Assembly (NCBI RefSeq): GCF_025562715.2
Contig: NZ_JAPFCC010000001.1
Location: forward strand, 372,001-436,000
Source of the DNA: Endozoicomonas gorgoniicola
GTDB lineage: Bacteria; Pseudomonadota; Gammaproteobacteria; Pseudomonadales; Endozoicomonadaceae
Length of the DNA: 64,000 nucleotides
Direction: 5' to 3'
The position numbers and the translations under genes were made by a program. The notes under the pieces were generated by a model. It did no database searches and was not told where the DNA came from. It worked only from the letters and a program-made list of their open reading frames with translations. Shown here in pieces: positions 34,648-43,773 of the stretch. Positions within the stretch are counted from its first letter, which is position 1. Each line of letters begins with the position of its first letter.

Positions 34648-35631
34648 ATGAACTCGGAAGATCTGCACTGTGCTTATAAAGGTTCGTCAGGCTCTGGCTG
34701 CGACGGGAAGGTGGTATCCGGTTCAACGTTTTGTTTCTGGCACTGTCCGGATATTGACAAGTCGGGCATGGAACTCACCAAGAGACTGGAAAAGAGAGCC
34801 AGGACAGGACGCCCTATGGAAGGCTTTCTGCTGAAAGGTGCCAATCTGGAGAATGTTAATCTTGTCAATCATGACGGAGAACCCTACCGGCTGACAGGGG
34901 CAGATCTGAATCGGGCTAATTTGCATAAGGCGCATTTATATCAGGTGAGTTTGTTACAGTGTAATCTGCTTAAAGCCAATCTCAGTGGTGCGAATCTGCA
35001 CTTTACTGATCTCTCAGGCTGTAATCTTCTGGGGGTTAATTTTAAACAGGCCCGGCTCGACGAGGTTTACTGGGGCGACCGGCTGTTGCAGGAACGTCTG
35101 GGTTATGAACAACAGCGCAGTCATCAGCATGAATCGGCCCAGTCGTTGTTTCAGGAAGCAGAAGAGGTTGCACGTAATATTCGCCGCAATTGTGAGAGTC
35201 AGGGGTTGTTTGCCATCGCGGGTGACTTTTTTTATCGGGAAATGGTGATCAGACGTCAGCGCTATCCTAAGTGGTCGTACGACAGAGGGCTGTCATTGCT
35301 GGTTGATCTGATCAGTGGTTATGGGGAAAAGCCGCGCCGGGTCATTTCGTTTGCGGCTGGTTTGATTATTCTGTTTTCTTTCATCTATCTGCTGTTTGGG
35401 GTTCAGGAGGGGGAACGACTGATTCAGTATTCCCCGGATCAGTCGTTTCTGGTCAATGCACGAACCTGGCTTGATACTCTTTACTACAGTGTTGTCACGT
35501 TTACGACACTGGGTTATGGCGATATTACGCCTGTGGGCATTTCAAGGCTCTTTGCGGCGCTGGAGGCTTTCACCGGCAGTTTCAGTATGGCGCTGTTTGT
35601 GGTGGTGTTTGTAAAAAAAATGTCTCGGTGA
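34648..35631 (+). CDS. Pentapeptide-repeat protein fused to a two-helix potassium channel
   Basis: A 327-residue protein. Residues 1-35 hold Cys/His-rich CAYKGSSGSGCDGKV and FCFWHCPD, a possible small metal site. Residues 60-135 are pentapeptide repeats (ADLNRANLHKAHL, NLLKANLSGANLHFTDLSGC). Residues 150-210 are helical. Two membrane helices (about 230-250 and 300-322) flank the pore helix and selectivity filter TTLGYGDITP (about residue 287). It is thus an ion-channel (PF07885) with a cytoplasmic repeat domain, probably K+ selective. Ligand or voltage dependence cannot be judged. Confidence 0.88.
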   Translation: MNSEDLHCAYKGSSGSGCDGKVVSGSTFCFWHCPDIDKSGMELTKRLEKRARTGRPMEGFLLKGANLENVNLVNHDGEPYRLTGADLNRANLHKAHLYQVSLLQCNLLKANLSGANLHFTDLSGCNLLGVNFKQARLDEVYWGDRLLQERLGYEQQRSHQHESAQSLFQEAEEVARNIRRNCESQGLFAIAGDFFYREMVIRRQRYPKWSYDRGLSLLVDLISGYGEKPRRVISFAAGLIILFSFIYLLFGVQEGERLIQYSPDQSFLVNARTWLDTLYYSVVTFTTLGYGDITPVGISRLFAALEAFTGSFSMALFVVVFVKKMSR

Positions 35632-35643
35632 CAGTCCCTTTCT

Positions 35644-36141
35644 TCAACCGGTCTTGTACGCTTCACTTTCTTCAGGATCACAGCTGATGGCAGCGTGGTT
35701 CTGCCCCTGTAACAACTGTTTAAACTGCTCCCGGTGCATATGAACCAGCTCCCTGTGGTTGCCTGCTTCAAGATAGATGTCCTGAACGGAGTTGAGTTCA
35801 TCATCCCAGCAAGTACTTATGCCGTAAGCGGTTCCCATGGCCGGAACTGCACCGGAATCGCAGTCCGGAAAGAGTTTTTTCAGCTCTTTCTCGGTAGCCA
35901 GTTGTAAATGGCGATCCAGTTTGGCATTGATCCAGCGGAGCATCAGCTTATTCATGGAGGGCATTATGGCCATCATGTAGCCTTGCTCGTCGTGAAGTAC
36001 AACCGCTTTGGTCATGTTCTTCACCGGTATACAGGCGGAACGGGCCGTATCCAGCGATCTTTCGGAATAGGGGTGGCAGACCAGTTCGTAGTCTGCATGA
36101 TGCTCATGGAGAAAAGATTGCAGTTGTTGGGCAATAGCCAT
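35644..36141 (-). CDS. YbaK/ProX-type aminoacyl-tRNA deacylase domain protein
   Basis: A 165-residue single-domain protein of the YbaK/prolyl-tRNA-editing family (PF04073), which hydrolyses mischarged aminoacyl-tRNAs. Family features are HPYSERSLDTARSACIP, NMTKAVVLHD, the central ELKKLFPDCDSGAVPAMG (with the G-x-V-P/A-P-like loop) and a C-terminal IYLEAGNHRELVHM. Length is typical for free-standing trans-editing factors. It converges with the channel gene. Which amino acid it edits is not evident. Confidence 0.85.
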   Translation of the reverse strand: MAIAQQLQSFLHEHHADYELVCHPYSERSLDTARSACIPVKNMTKAVVLHDEQGYMMAIMPSMNKLMLRWINAKLDRHLQLATEKELKKLFPDCDSGAVPAMGTAYGISTCWDDELNSVQDIYLEAGNHRELVHMHREQFKQLLQGQNHAAISCDPEESEAYKTG

Positions 36142-36429
36142 GTCAGTAACCCCGGTTAACTATTTGAATAGAAATGGTCTGAATAGCAAATAGTCAGACA
36201 TCTGTGCAAAGAAGAGATAAGGATAAAGTTTATATGGAATAAGAGCGTACGCCTGACGAGTTGGTACGGAAACTGAGAACAAAAACGAATTAAAACAGCG
36301 TCGTATATAGTCTACTGACTGTTAGAAAATTCTATTTATATCGTTCTGTATAAATCATCGCTCTGTTTTTCCTGCTTTAACGACGGTATTCTGTTTTTAA
36401 TTCGGTAAAAATATATAAGGTTACAATTG

Positions 36430-37839
36430 ATGAATATAGGGTGCAGAACCAGGTCTGCCTCAGCAGCCGCGTTAGCGATTTCTTTCCCACAGATAACCTG
36501 GGCTGCAGATGATTTGTTAAGAGTGACAACCCATCCTGTGGCATGGGTCTGTGTCGTTATTTTTGTTATCGCTTACATCGCCGTTATGGCGGAAGAGAAA
36601 ATCCACCTGCGTAAATCCAAGCCGGTCATACTGGCTGCAGGACTGATCTGGGCCCTGATTGCCTGGCTGGCGAAAGAGCAGGGGGTTGCGCACAGTGACC
36701 TGTCACAGGCAGTCATGCATGACCTGGAAGAGTACGCGGCGATGTTTCTGTTCCTGCTGGTGGCGATGACGTATATCAACGCCATGGAAGAACGACATGT
36801 GTTTGCCAGCCTGCGCTCCTGGCTGGTACAGAAAGGGTTTAATTTCAGGCAATTGTTCTGGGTAACAGGGGTTCTGGCGTTTTTTATCTCCCCGATAGCC
36901 GATAACCTGACGACTGCGTTGTTGATGGGAGCGGTGATCATGGCTGTGGGACAGAAAGATGTGCGCTTTATCTCTCTGGCAATGGTTAATGTCGTCGTCG
37001 CATCGAATGCAGGTGGAGCTTTCAGCCCCTTTGGGGATATTACCACGCTGATGGTATGGCAGGCGGGTAAAGTCGAATTCGCGCAGTTTTTTACACTGTT
37101 TATTCCCTCGGTTGTGAATTTCCTGCTGCCGGCAATGATTATGAGTGCTTTTGTCAGTACAGGGCAGCCGCTTCCGATTAAGGATCAGATATCTATTCGA
37201 CCGGGCGGGTTGGTGATATGCATCTTGTTTTTGCTAACCATTGCTATTGCAGTTTCCTTTGAACACTTCCTTGGTCTGCCTCCGTTTATGGGGATGATGA
37301 CCGGACTGGCGCTGTTGATGTTTTATACCTACTTCCTCAACCTGAAGGGATTAACCAGCAGCAAGCTCTTTCCATCCGGTATGCATAATTATGAAAACCT
37401 CGACGTGTTCCAGCGGGTGGCTCGTGCCGAGTGGGATACGCTGCTGTTCTTCTTTGGTGTTATTTTCTCGGTAGGTGGGCTTCGATACCTTGGCTATCTG
37501 GAAGTGGTATCCGAGTTAATGTACAACGGTATAGGCGAGAGTTGGACAAACATTGCTGCCGGTGTGATTTCAGCCATTGTTGATAACATTCCGGTGATGT
37601 TTGCAATTCTTGGTATGAACCCACAAATGGATACTTTCCAGTGGTTGCTGATTACCCTGACTGCCGGTGTGGGGGGGAGTTTGTTATCAGTGGGTTCTGC
37701 TGCGGGTGTCGCCCTGATGGGAACGTCTAAAGGGCATTACACCTTCCTGTCTCACCTGCGCTGGAGCTGGGTGATTGCCCTTGGTTATATTGCCAGTATT
37801 CTTGCCCACTTCCTGCTGAATGGCGAGTCGTTTATCTAA
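36430..37839 (+). CDS. nhaD: Na+/H+ antiporter NhaD
   Basis: A 469-residue inner-membrane antiporter with 12-13 helices and an N-terminal signal-like segment ending in TWAADD. Characteristic NhaD stretches: HDLEEYAAMFLFLLVAMTYI, SPIADNLTTALLMGAVIMAV, VVASNAGGAFSPFGDITTLM and ISAIVDNIPVMFAILGM. It exports Na+ (Li+) for H+ and fits a marine organism. The frame has a TTG three bases upstream of ATG 36430; I choose the ATG. The 3' end overlaps the convergent lipoprotein gene by a few bases. Confidence 0.94.
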   Translation: MNIGCRTRSASAAALAISFPQITWAADDLLRVTTHPVAWVCVVIFVIAYIAVMAEEKIHLRKSKPVILAAGLIWALIAWLAKEQGVAHSDLSQAVMHDLEEYAAMFLFLLVAMTYINAMEERHVFASLRSWLVQKGFNFRQLFWVTGVLAFFISPIADNLTTALLMGAVIMAVGQKDVRFISLAMVNVVVASNAGGAFSPFGDITTLMVWQAGKVEFAQFFTLFIPSVVNFLLPAMIMSAFVSTGQPLPIKDQISIRPGGLVICILFLLTIAIAVSFEHFLGLPPFMGMMTGLALLMFYTYFLNLKGLTSSKLFPSGMHNYENLDVFQRVARAEWDTLLFFFGVIFSVGGLRYLGYLEVVSELMYNGIGESWTNIAAGVISAIVDNIPVMFAILGMNPQMDTFQWLLITLTAGVGGSLLSVGSAAGVALMGTSKGHYTFLSHLRWSWVIALGYIASILAHFLLNGESFI

Positions 37840-38176
37840 GCAGGTAAACGACATAAGGAGTGCATTGGCCAGTGGTTCTGATGTTGACAATTGCATCGTA
37901 GCGCTGGCCAGGCTTAAGGTTCCGACTTTGTTTATGGAGTGAGAGAGACAGCCTGGACATATCAATATTGTATTGTCTGAACCTGTCGGCATGGGGCTTT
38001 GAGTCTGGTGTAAAACTGACCACGAGAGATTCCCCTGTGCTGTTTACAACGACGGAACCTCTGATGGGTTCATAGCGGCAGTTCAGATTGTTACTGATGC
38101 TGCAACCCGAAAGCAGCAAGCTGGCAATCATTGTTATCGCGTACAGTTTCGAATGGCAGCGTCTGTTTTCCCTCAT
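37832..38176 (-). CDS. Small predicted lipoprotein
   Basis: A 114-residue protein with a lipoprotein signal: hydrophobic YAITMIASLLLSGC, with Cys about residue 25 as the lipidated residue. The mature part (about 90 residues) is beta-rich, with a C-terminal CTPYVVYLLR and two more cysteines that could form a disulfide. I recognise no family. It overlaps nhaD tail to tail. Probably an envelope protein of unknown role. Confidence 0.65.
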   Translation of the reverse strand: MRENRRCHSKLYAITMIASLLLSGCSISNNLNCRYEPIRGSVVVNSTGESLVVSFTPDSKPHADRFRQYNIDMSRLSLSLHKQSRNLKPGQRYDAIVNIRTTGQCTPYVVYLLR

Positions 38177-38313
38177 AACTTCCCTCTCAGCTGATATCCA
38201 TTTTGTTTATATCTGATTATCTCCTGCCTTTGCCCTGATGTATATGTACCGAGTGTATAAGGGTTACACCTTGAAGTGAGTGGTAATGGCACCGCTGGCT
38301 CGATAAAGGCTGT

Positions 38314-38910
38314 CTACATTAGGTTGCATCGTGGACATCCAGGCGCGACAGACGCATATTGGACCGAAAGGAAAAGAAACAGGTTTGCTGACAAAGATAT
38401 TACAGCTATGGTTGGTGAAAGGTAATGAATCCAGTCAAACAAGGAATAGCTTTTTGGTTGGCAACCGGGGCAAACAGATAGATTATGACAAATGCTGATA
38501 GTACCGCTTTTGGTTCTTTTACTGTAACAAGGCCGGAAGCGCTTCACTGACCATTGAGTTTCTTTTTTTTGCAGGTTCATTTTGAAGATTTGCGTTGAGA
38601 ACTTTATAAGTTCTTCTGAGATCGTATTTATTTCACAGTTGATTTCTTCAATCGAATTAGCAGCTTGATTATATTCATAACCTTTTGATTTACCGAATGG
38701 TGCAATGCCCCATTGACCTTTATCCGACACGCAAAAAGAAAATACATACTCATCTTGAGAATTTTTTGGTAATTTCAATAGCGAGAAAGGAAGTGTATCA
38801 AACACCTTTGCACTCTTGACCAGTATTGCTTCTATATTTTCATCGCTAAGCTCCATGGCACTCAGGGAACTACAGCAAAGAAACATTACAAGAATAAGTT
38901 TTTTCAACAT
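38314..38910 (-). CDS. Secreted hypothetical protein
   Basis: A 198-residue frame with a signal peptide (LKKLILVMFLCCSSLSA). The first 120 mature residues look protein-like and acidic (MELSDENIEAILVKSAKVFD, VFSFCVSDKGQWGIAPFG). The last 60 residues include a hydrophobic stretch (PTIAVISLSANLFLFLSVQY) and a Cys-rich end (VAPGCPRCNLM), which look less typical and may reflect a frame that once ended elsewhere. No family recognised. Alone on this strand between the lipoprotein and RND genes. Confidence 0.5.
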   Translation of the reverse strand: MLKKLILVMFLCCSSLSAMELSDENIEAILVKSAKVFDTLPFSLLKLPKNSQDEYVFSFCVSDKGQWGIAPFGKSKGYEYNQAANSIEEINCEINTISEELIKFSTQIFKMNLQKKETQWSVKRFRPCYSKRTKSGTISICHNLSVCPGCQPKSYSLFDWIHYLSPTIAVISLSANLFLFLSVQYASVAPGCPRCNLM

Positions 38911-39048
38911 CGCTTTATTACCTGATGGTTTTTAACAATAGCCCTCTATGCTAGATCAAATTGGGGGATAGGGTGGGAGGTAGTGGTGGCCTGAAGATTC
39001 GCCCCTCTAAAGGTTTGTCGTTACCGGTGTTTGTCAACAAAGTTGTCC

Positions 39049-39076
39049 CGTCATTCCTGCACAGGCAGGAATGACG
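39049..39076. repeat. Palindromic REP-like unit
   Basis: A perfect 12-base-arm inverted repeat (CGTCATTCCTGC and GCAGGAATGACG), a single hairpin of the common REP type, 32 bp after the end of the RND permease gene. It could stop or stabilise the efflux-operon transcript. It is related in style, but not in detail, to the hairpin inside the MITE copies. Confidence 0.6.
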
Positions 39077-39108
39077 ATGTTCTGATTAGCTTTCTGCTAC
39101 CGCTTTGG

Positions 39109-42100
39109 TTAGCTGTTAGCCTTATCCGGGTTGAAATGTTCGCGCAGTCGCTGCAACAGGAAGTAGAACACAGGTATTAGCAAAATACCGATTACGGTGG
39201 CGGCGATCATACCGGACATGACCGTTGTACCAATGATTTTGCGGCTGGCTGCGCCAGCGCCGCTGGCAAATACCAGGGGCAATACACCCAGGATAAACGA
39301 CAGGGCTGTCATCAGTACCGCACGGAAACGCAGAGCAGCTGCATCAGCCGCAGCATCCAGAATACTCTTGCCCTGCTGGCGTTGAACCATAGAAAATTCA
39401 ACGATCAGGATCGCGGTTTTAGCGGCAATACCAAACAGCAGGACAATACCAATCTGGGCGTAAATATCATTGGCCATTTCCGGAGCGAAGGTGCGGAACA
39501 GGTTAATACCGGCAAAAGCACCAAAGGCAGCCACAGGGACCGCACTGATAATCGCCAGTGGCATGGTCCAGCTTTCATACTGGGCGACCAGGAACAGGTA
39601 GACAAACAGAAACGCCAGACTGAACAACAGGGGTGCCAGGTTGCCTGCTTCGATTTCCTGCAAACTCTGACCAGACCAGGAGTAGGTGTAACCCTCTGGC
39701 AGTGTTTTGGCAATTTCCTCCATCGCGACGATAGCGTCACCCGAACTCAGACCCGCTGCAGCCTGACCACTGACGTTCGCGGAACGGAACATATTGTAGT
39801 GCTTAAGACTGTTTGGCCCCAGAACAGGGCTCAGGGTGGCAACGGTCGTCAGAGGTACCATTTCACCTTTGTTATTACGAACAAAGAACCGGCTCAGGTC
39901 GGCTGGCCCGGTACGGTATTCACTTTCAGCCTGTAAACGCACCTGATAGGAGCGACCGAACTTACTGAAATCGTTAATGTAGGCAGAGCCCAGCTGGGTT
40001 TGCAGTGTCATAAAGATTTCAGACAGTGCTATACCCTGTGCCTTGGCCTTGTCACGGTCAATATCCAGATAATACTGGGGAATATTGGCGCGCCAGGTGC
40101 TGAATACACGATTCAGGCGAGGGTCCTGGTTAGCCTGATAAATCAGACCATTAAGAACCTGCCCCAGCTCTTGTGCTGAGCGTCCCCTGGTATCCTGCAG
40201 GCGGAAGTCAAAGCCACCGGAGGAACCAAGACCGGGAATGGGTGGGAATACAAAGGCCATGGCCTGGGCTTCAGGCAGGCTCCATACCATGCCCTGAATT
40301 CTCTGGAGAATGGCAGACTGGTGTTGGTCCGGGTCAGGGCGCTCACTCCAGTCGTTCAGGTTGACAATGGCCATGCCACCATTAGAGCCTGAGCCAGAGA
40401 AGATACTGAAGCCGGAAACGGTAATCACACTTTTAACATCCTTGTCAGTACGGATCATGTTGGTGATTTTTTTCATGACCTCCTCGGTACGGTTCACCGA
40501 AGCAGCATCTGGCAGCTGAACGTCAAGTACCACAAAGCCCTGGTCTTCATTAGGGACAAAGCCAGTAGGGGTAGCCTTGAACAGGTAGCCAGTGCTGCCA
40601 ATCAGGATGGCAAACAGGCCAATGCCTAATACAGAGCGGCGCAACAGCAGGGTTACCCAGCTTTTGTACCCTCCGGTCATCTTGTGGATGAATACATCCA
40701 GTGGTTTCAACCAGGCGACATGTCCCATTGACTCTTTTTTCAGCAGAGTGGCACACAGCGCAGGGCTCAGGGTCAGGGCATTGATGGAGGAGATAAGCAC
40801 CGCTACGGAGATGGTCACGGCAAACTGGGAGTACAGACCACCGGTAATGCCCGGCATAAAGCCAACGGGTACAAACACCGCCAGCAGTACCAGAGTGGTA
40901 GCAACAATCGGGCCGGCTACTTCTTTCATGGCCTTGCTGGTTGCCGCTTTCGGGTCCATGCCTTCTTTGGTGATCAGGCGCTCAACGTTCTCAATAACAA
41001 CAATGGCGTCGTCTACTACAACACCTATCGCCAGTACCAGACCAAACAGGGTAATGGTATTGATAGAGAAACCCAGCACCAGCATGACCGCGAAAGTACC
41101 GATCAGGGACACTGGAATGGCAATGGCTGGAATCAGGGTGGCACGCCAGTTCTGCAGGAACAGGAACACCACCAGAATAACCAGCAGTACCGCCTGGAAC
41201 AGGGTATTCACCACTTCACTGATGGAGGCATCGATGAATTTGGTGGTGTCGAAGGCGATCTCGTATTTGACACCGTCCGGAAAGTTTACAGACAGCTCTT
41301 TAACGGCCTTTTTTATGTCCGCAGCAACACTCATCGCATTCGCGGCAGGCTGCTGGTAAATCACCAGGAAGGCAGTATCGGTGTTGTTGAAACGGGATGT
41401 GCCAGTGTAGCTTTGAGCCCCAAGCTCGACACGGGCAACGTCTTTCAGACGGATAATGGTGCCATCCGGACGGGCTCGAACGATGATATTCTCAAAATCC
41501 GGCTCTTCGACAAGACGCCCCTTGGTTTTGATGGTGTAGGTGAACATCTGGTCCGGTACATTGGGTCCCTGACCTAACTGCCCCGCTGCCACAATGGTGT
41601 TCTGTTCCCGCATGACTGCTGCAACATCAGAAGTGGTAACGTCCAGGGCAGCCATGCGTTCCGGGTTCAGCCAGACACGCATACTGTAGATCTGGGCGCC
41701 CAGAATGTTGGCGTCAGCGACACCGTCAACCCGGGCCAGACTATCTTTCAGGTAGTTATTGGCATAGTTGTTCAGGAATATGCTGTCATATTCCGGGCGG
41801 TCAGAAATCAGGTTGATACCCAGCAACATATTGGACGACTGCTTTCGCACCCGCACACCCGTACGACGCACGTCTTCTGGCAGAAGAGGTTGGGCTACGG
41901 CAACACGGTTCTGGACATTTACCATCGCTATGTCCTGGTCGATGCCGGACTTGAAGGTAACGGTGATCGTTGCGGAGCCTTCGTCGGCAGAGGACTCCAT
42001 GTAGATCATGTCTTCCACACCATTGATATTATCTTCGAGCGGGCGAATGACAGCCTCTTCAATGGTTTCCGCATCAGCACCCGGATAGCTGGCACTGACG

Positions 42101-42234
42101 TTTATCTGGGGTGGTGTGATACTCGGAAACATTGCCACGGGCAACGCATTAAGGGCTATCAGACCGACCAGTGTGATGACTATCGATATGACAAAAGCAA
42201 ACTTGGGCCTGTTAATAAAGAATTGACTGAACAT
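39109..42234 (-). CDS. RND efflux pump inner-membrane permease (AcrB/MexB type, HAE1)
   Basis: A 1041-residue proton-driven drug exporter. Twelve helices and two large periplasmic loops are evident. The N-terminus FSQFFINRPKFAFVISIVIT is typical. TM4 has the proton-relay aspartates in LAIGVVVDDAIVVIENVER, and the fourth-helix region is followed by EVAGPIVATTLVLLAVFVP. The C-terminal half repeats the pattern (LLFGIAAKTAILIVEF). It is encoded one base after the adaptor gene. No outer-membrane factor gene is present here, so a TolC homologue elsewhere is expected. Confidence 0.95.
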   Translation of the reverse strand: MFSQFFINRPKFAFVISIVITLVGLIALNALPVAMFPSITPPQINVSASYPGADAETIEEAVIRPLEDNINGVEDMIYMESSADEGSATITVTFKSGIDQDIAMVNVQNRVAVAQPLLPEDVRRTGVRVRKQSSNMLLGINLISDRPEYDSIFLNNYANNYLKDSLARVDGVADANILGAQIYSMRVWLNPERMAALDVTTSDVAAVMREQNTIVAAGQLGQGPNVPDQMFTYTIKTKGRLVEEPDFENIIVRARPDGTIIRLKDVARVELGAQSYTGTSRFNNTDTAFLVIYQQPAANAMSVAADIKKAVKELSVNFPDGVKYEIAFDTTKFIDASISEVVNTLFQAVLLVILVVFLFLQNWRATLIPAIAIPVSLIGTFAVMLVLGFSINTITLFGLVLAIGVVVDDAIVVIENVERLITKEGMDPKAATSKAMKEVAGPIVATTLVLLAVFVPVGFMPGITGGLYSQFAVTISVAVLISSINALTLSPALCATLLKKESMGHVAWLKPLDVFIHKMTGGYKSWVTLLLRRSVLGIGLFAILIGSTGYLFKATPTGFVPNEDQGFVVLDVQLPDAASVNRTEEVMKKITNMIRTDKDVKSVITVSGFSIFSGSGSNGGMAIVNLNDWSERPDPDQHQSAILQRIQGMVWSLPEAQAMAFVFPPIPGLGSSGGFDFRLQDTRGRSAQELGQVLNGLIYQANQDPRLNRVFSTWRANIPQYYLDIDRDKAKAQGIALSEIFMTLQTQLGSAYINDFSKFGRSYQVRLQAESEYRTGPADLSRFFVRNNKGEMVPLTTVATLSPVLGPNSLKHYNMFRSANVSGQAAAGLSSGDAIVAMEEIAKTLPEGYTYSWSGQSLQEIEAGNLAPLLFSLAFLFVYLFLVAQYESWTMPLAIISAVPVAAFGAFAGINLFRTFAPEMANDIYAQIGIVLLFGIAAKTAILIVEFSMVQRQQGKSILDAAADAAALRFRAVLMTALSFILGVLPLVFASGAGAASRKIIGTTVMSGMIAATVIGILLIPVFYFLLQRLREHFNPDKANS

Positions 42235-42235
42235 C

Positions 42236-43441
42236 TCAATTACCCTGCTGAGTCTGAGTGTCGGTCTGAGCTGGCATCATGATAGCGCCACTTTCCGGGT
42301 CGAGGGTGACCCGATTTGGCTGAACCTTCACGCCGGGGCGAACTTTCTGCAGACCTTCCACGATGATCTGCTCACCGGCTTTCAGACCGCTGTTAACCAC
42401 CCAGAACGGGCCCATGCGTCGTCCCATTTCGACCTGACGGGTTTCTACCTCGTTGTCACTGTTGACCACCAGTACAAAGCGACCGCTCTGATTTTCCTGG
42501 ATGGCAGACTGAGGCACTACGGGACGATCCTGTTTGATGCGGCTCTCGGCGATCAGGGTCACGTACATGCCGGGAACAATAATGCCATGGGGGTTAGGGA
42601 ACTGGGCACGAAGGGTCAGGGTGCCGGTGGTCTGGTCAACCTGAGTGTCCGCAAAATTGAAGACGCCGGGCTGATCGTATTCTGAGCCGTTTGGCAGGCG
42701 CAGACGCATATCGAAATTGCCGCTGTCTGTGCGTTCTCCCCCTGTATCCTGGAGATAATCGACCAGCATGCGCTCACCGACCTGGAAGGTGACGTACATA
42801 GGGTCAACGGTGGTCAGGGTAGCGAGAGAACCGGAAGATGGGCCGACCAGGTTGCCAACGCTCTGAGTGGCACGACCAATCTGACCGGCAAATGGCGCAT
42901 AGATATGGGTATAGCCAAGGTTCAGCTTGGCGGTTTCCAAACCGGCTTCTGCTGCCTGAACGGCGGCTTCGGCACGTGCCTGATTGCTGGTCTGTGTATC
43001 GAGATTAGCCTGACTGATATGACCTTTCTGGAACAGGTCCTTGCTGCGTTGAAGGTCTTTGACAGCCTTGATTCGTTCGGCCTTGGCGCTGGCAACGTTG
43101 GCTTCAGCTTTTTTCAGGGCTGCTTCGTAAGGTTTTGGGTCAATCTCAAACAGTAGCTGACCATTTTTGACATTTTGTCCTTCTATGAAATCACGCCGGG
43201 TCAGAAAACCTTCAACCCTTGCACGCAGGTCTACGGTTTTAACGGCTTCGGTGCGGGCAACGAATTCGTGATAGTCTCCAACGGGTTGCCGGGTAACGTC
43301 AATCACAGAAACGGCAGGTGCTGGCATCTGTCCCTGTTGTTGTGGTTGTTGATCACAACCGGTCAGCGCAAATAAAGATGCGATGAGGAAGCCAACCGAC
43401 AATAATTGCCGCTGGCGGATATTTGAAATGATCGATTTCAT
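42236..43441 (-). CDS. RND efflux periplasmic adaptor (AcrA/MexA type lipoprotein)
   Basis: A 401-residue membrane fusion protein. The lipoprotein signal ends in LFALTGCDQQPQ (Cys about residue 29). Domain order: beta-barrel part, lipoyl half (VEGFLTRRDFIEGQNVKNGQ), coiled-coil hairpin (AALKKAEANVASAKAERIK through RAEAAVQAAEAGLETAKLNL), second lipoyl half (YAPFAGQIGRATQSVG) and C-terminal beta-barrel/MP domains. It bridges the permease and the outer-membrane channel. The IS110 element begins about 80 bp upstream of its start and may have changed its promoter or removed the regulator that usually lies there. Confidence 0.93.
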   Translation of the reverse strand: MKSIISNIRQRQLLSVGFLIASLFALTGCDQQPQQQGQMPAPAVSVIDVTRQPVGDYHEFVARTEAVKTVDLRARVEGFLTRRDFIEGQNVKNGQLLFEIDPKPYEAALKKAEANVASAKAERIKAVKDLQRSKDLFQKGHISQANLDTQTSNQARAEAAVQAAEAGLETAKLNLGYTHIYAPFAGQIGRATQSVGNLVGPSSGSLATLTTVDPMYVTFQVGERMLVDYLQDTGGERTDSGNFDMRLRLPNGSEYDQPGVFNFADTQVDQTTGTLTLRAQFPNPHGIIVPGMYVTLIAESRIKQDRPVVPQSAIQENQSGRFVLVVNSDNEVETRQVEMGRRMGPFWVVNSGLKAGEQIIVEGLQKVRPGVKVQPNRVTLDPESGAIMMPAQTDTQTQQGN

Positions 43442-43529
43442 TGACTGCTCCGGTCGGAAGAAACAGAAGGGTTTGCGAGCTTTGTGATGAGTGGCAAATG
43501 TGTTTTGAGTTTAGCGGACTAGCCCGCCC

Positions 43530-43773
43530 GGCGGGCACACAACCCAGAGTAACTCTTAGCTGCCAACCTCAATTCTTCGTCCTACGATAAGGAAGGAGGC
43601 ATATCCGAGCCAGAGACCGAACGCACACTGGTGCTCTTGCCCGAAGTTTAGCGTGGTCGGGAGGCTGGCGACCGCATCACTGATGACGCCTGGCGATCTC
43701 GTTCAGAAGACTGCATATGATCGACAGCCCCATACCCGGATATGCCTTCGTTCAGTAGTGTAGGAACGCAGTC
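43530..43773 (+). ncRNA. Candidate bridge RNA region of the IS110-family element
   Basis: Some 244 bases upstream of the transposase start have no coding frame but many short complementary segments, e.g. ACCGCATCACTGATGACGCC and CGTTCAG repeated near 43700 and 43750. In the IS110 group the left-end non-coding region encodes a bridge RNA that pairs with donor and target DNA. The long left end here fits that group rather than IS1111, where the RNA lies at the right end. RNA boundaries and guide loops are not determined. Confidence 0.45.

Noticed and set aside
36142..36429. CTATTTG/CAAATAG inverted repeat upstream of nhaD
   Set aside because: Arms are only 7 bp and widely spaced; too weak to call an operator.
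40592..41359. 255-codon plus-strand frame inside the RND permease
   Set aside because: Long, but antisense to a clear AcrB-type gene; Thr/Met/Ser-rich shadow typical of high-GC coding DNA.
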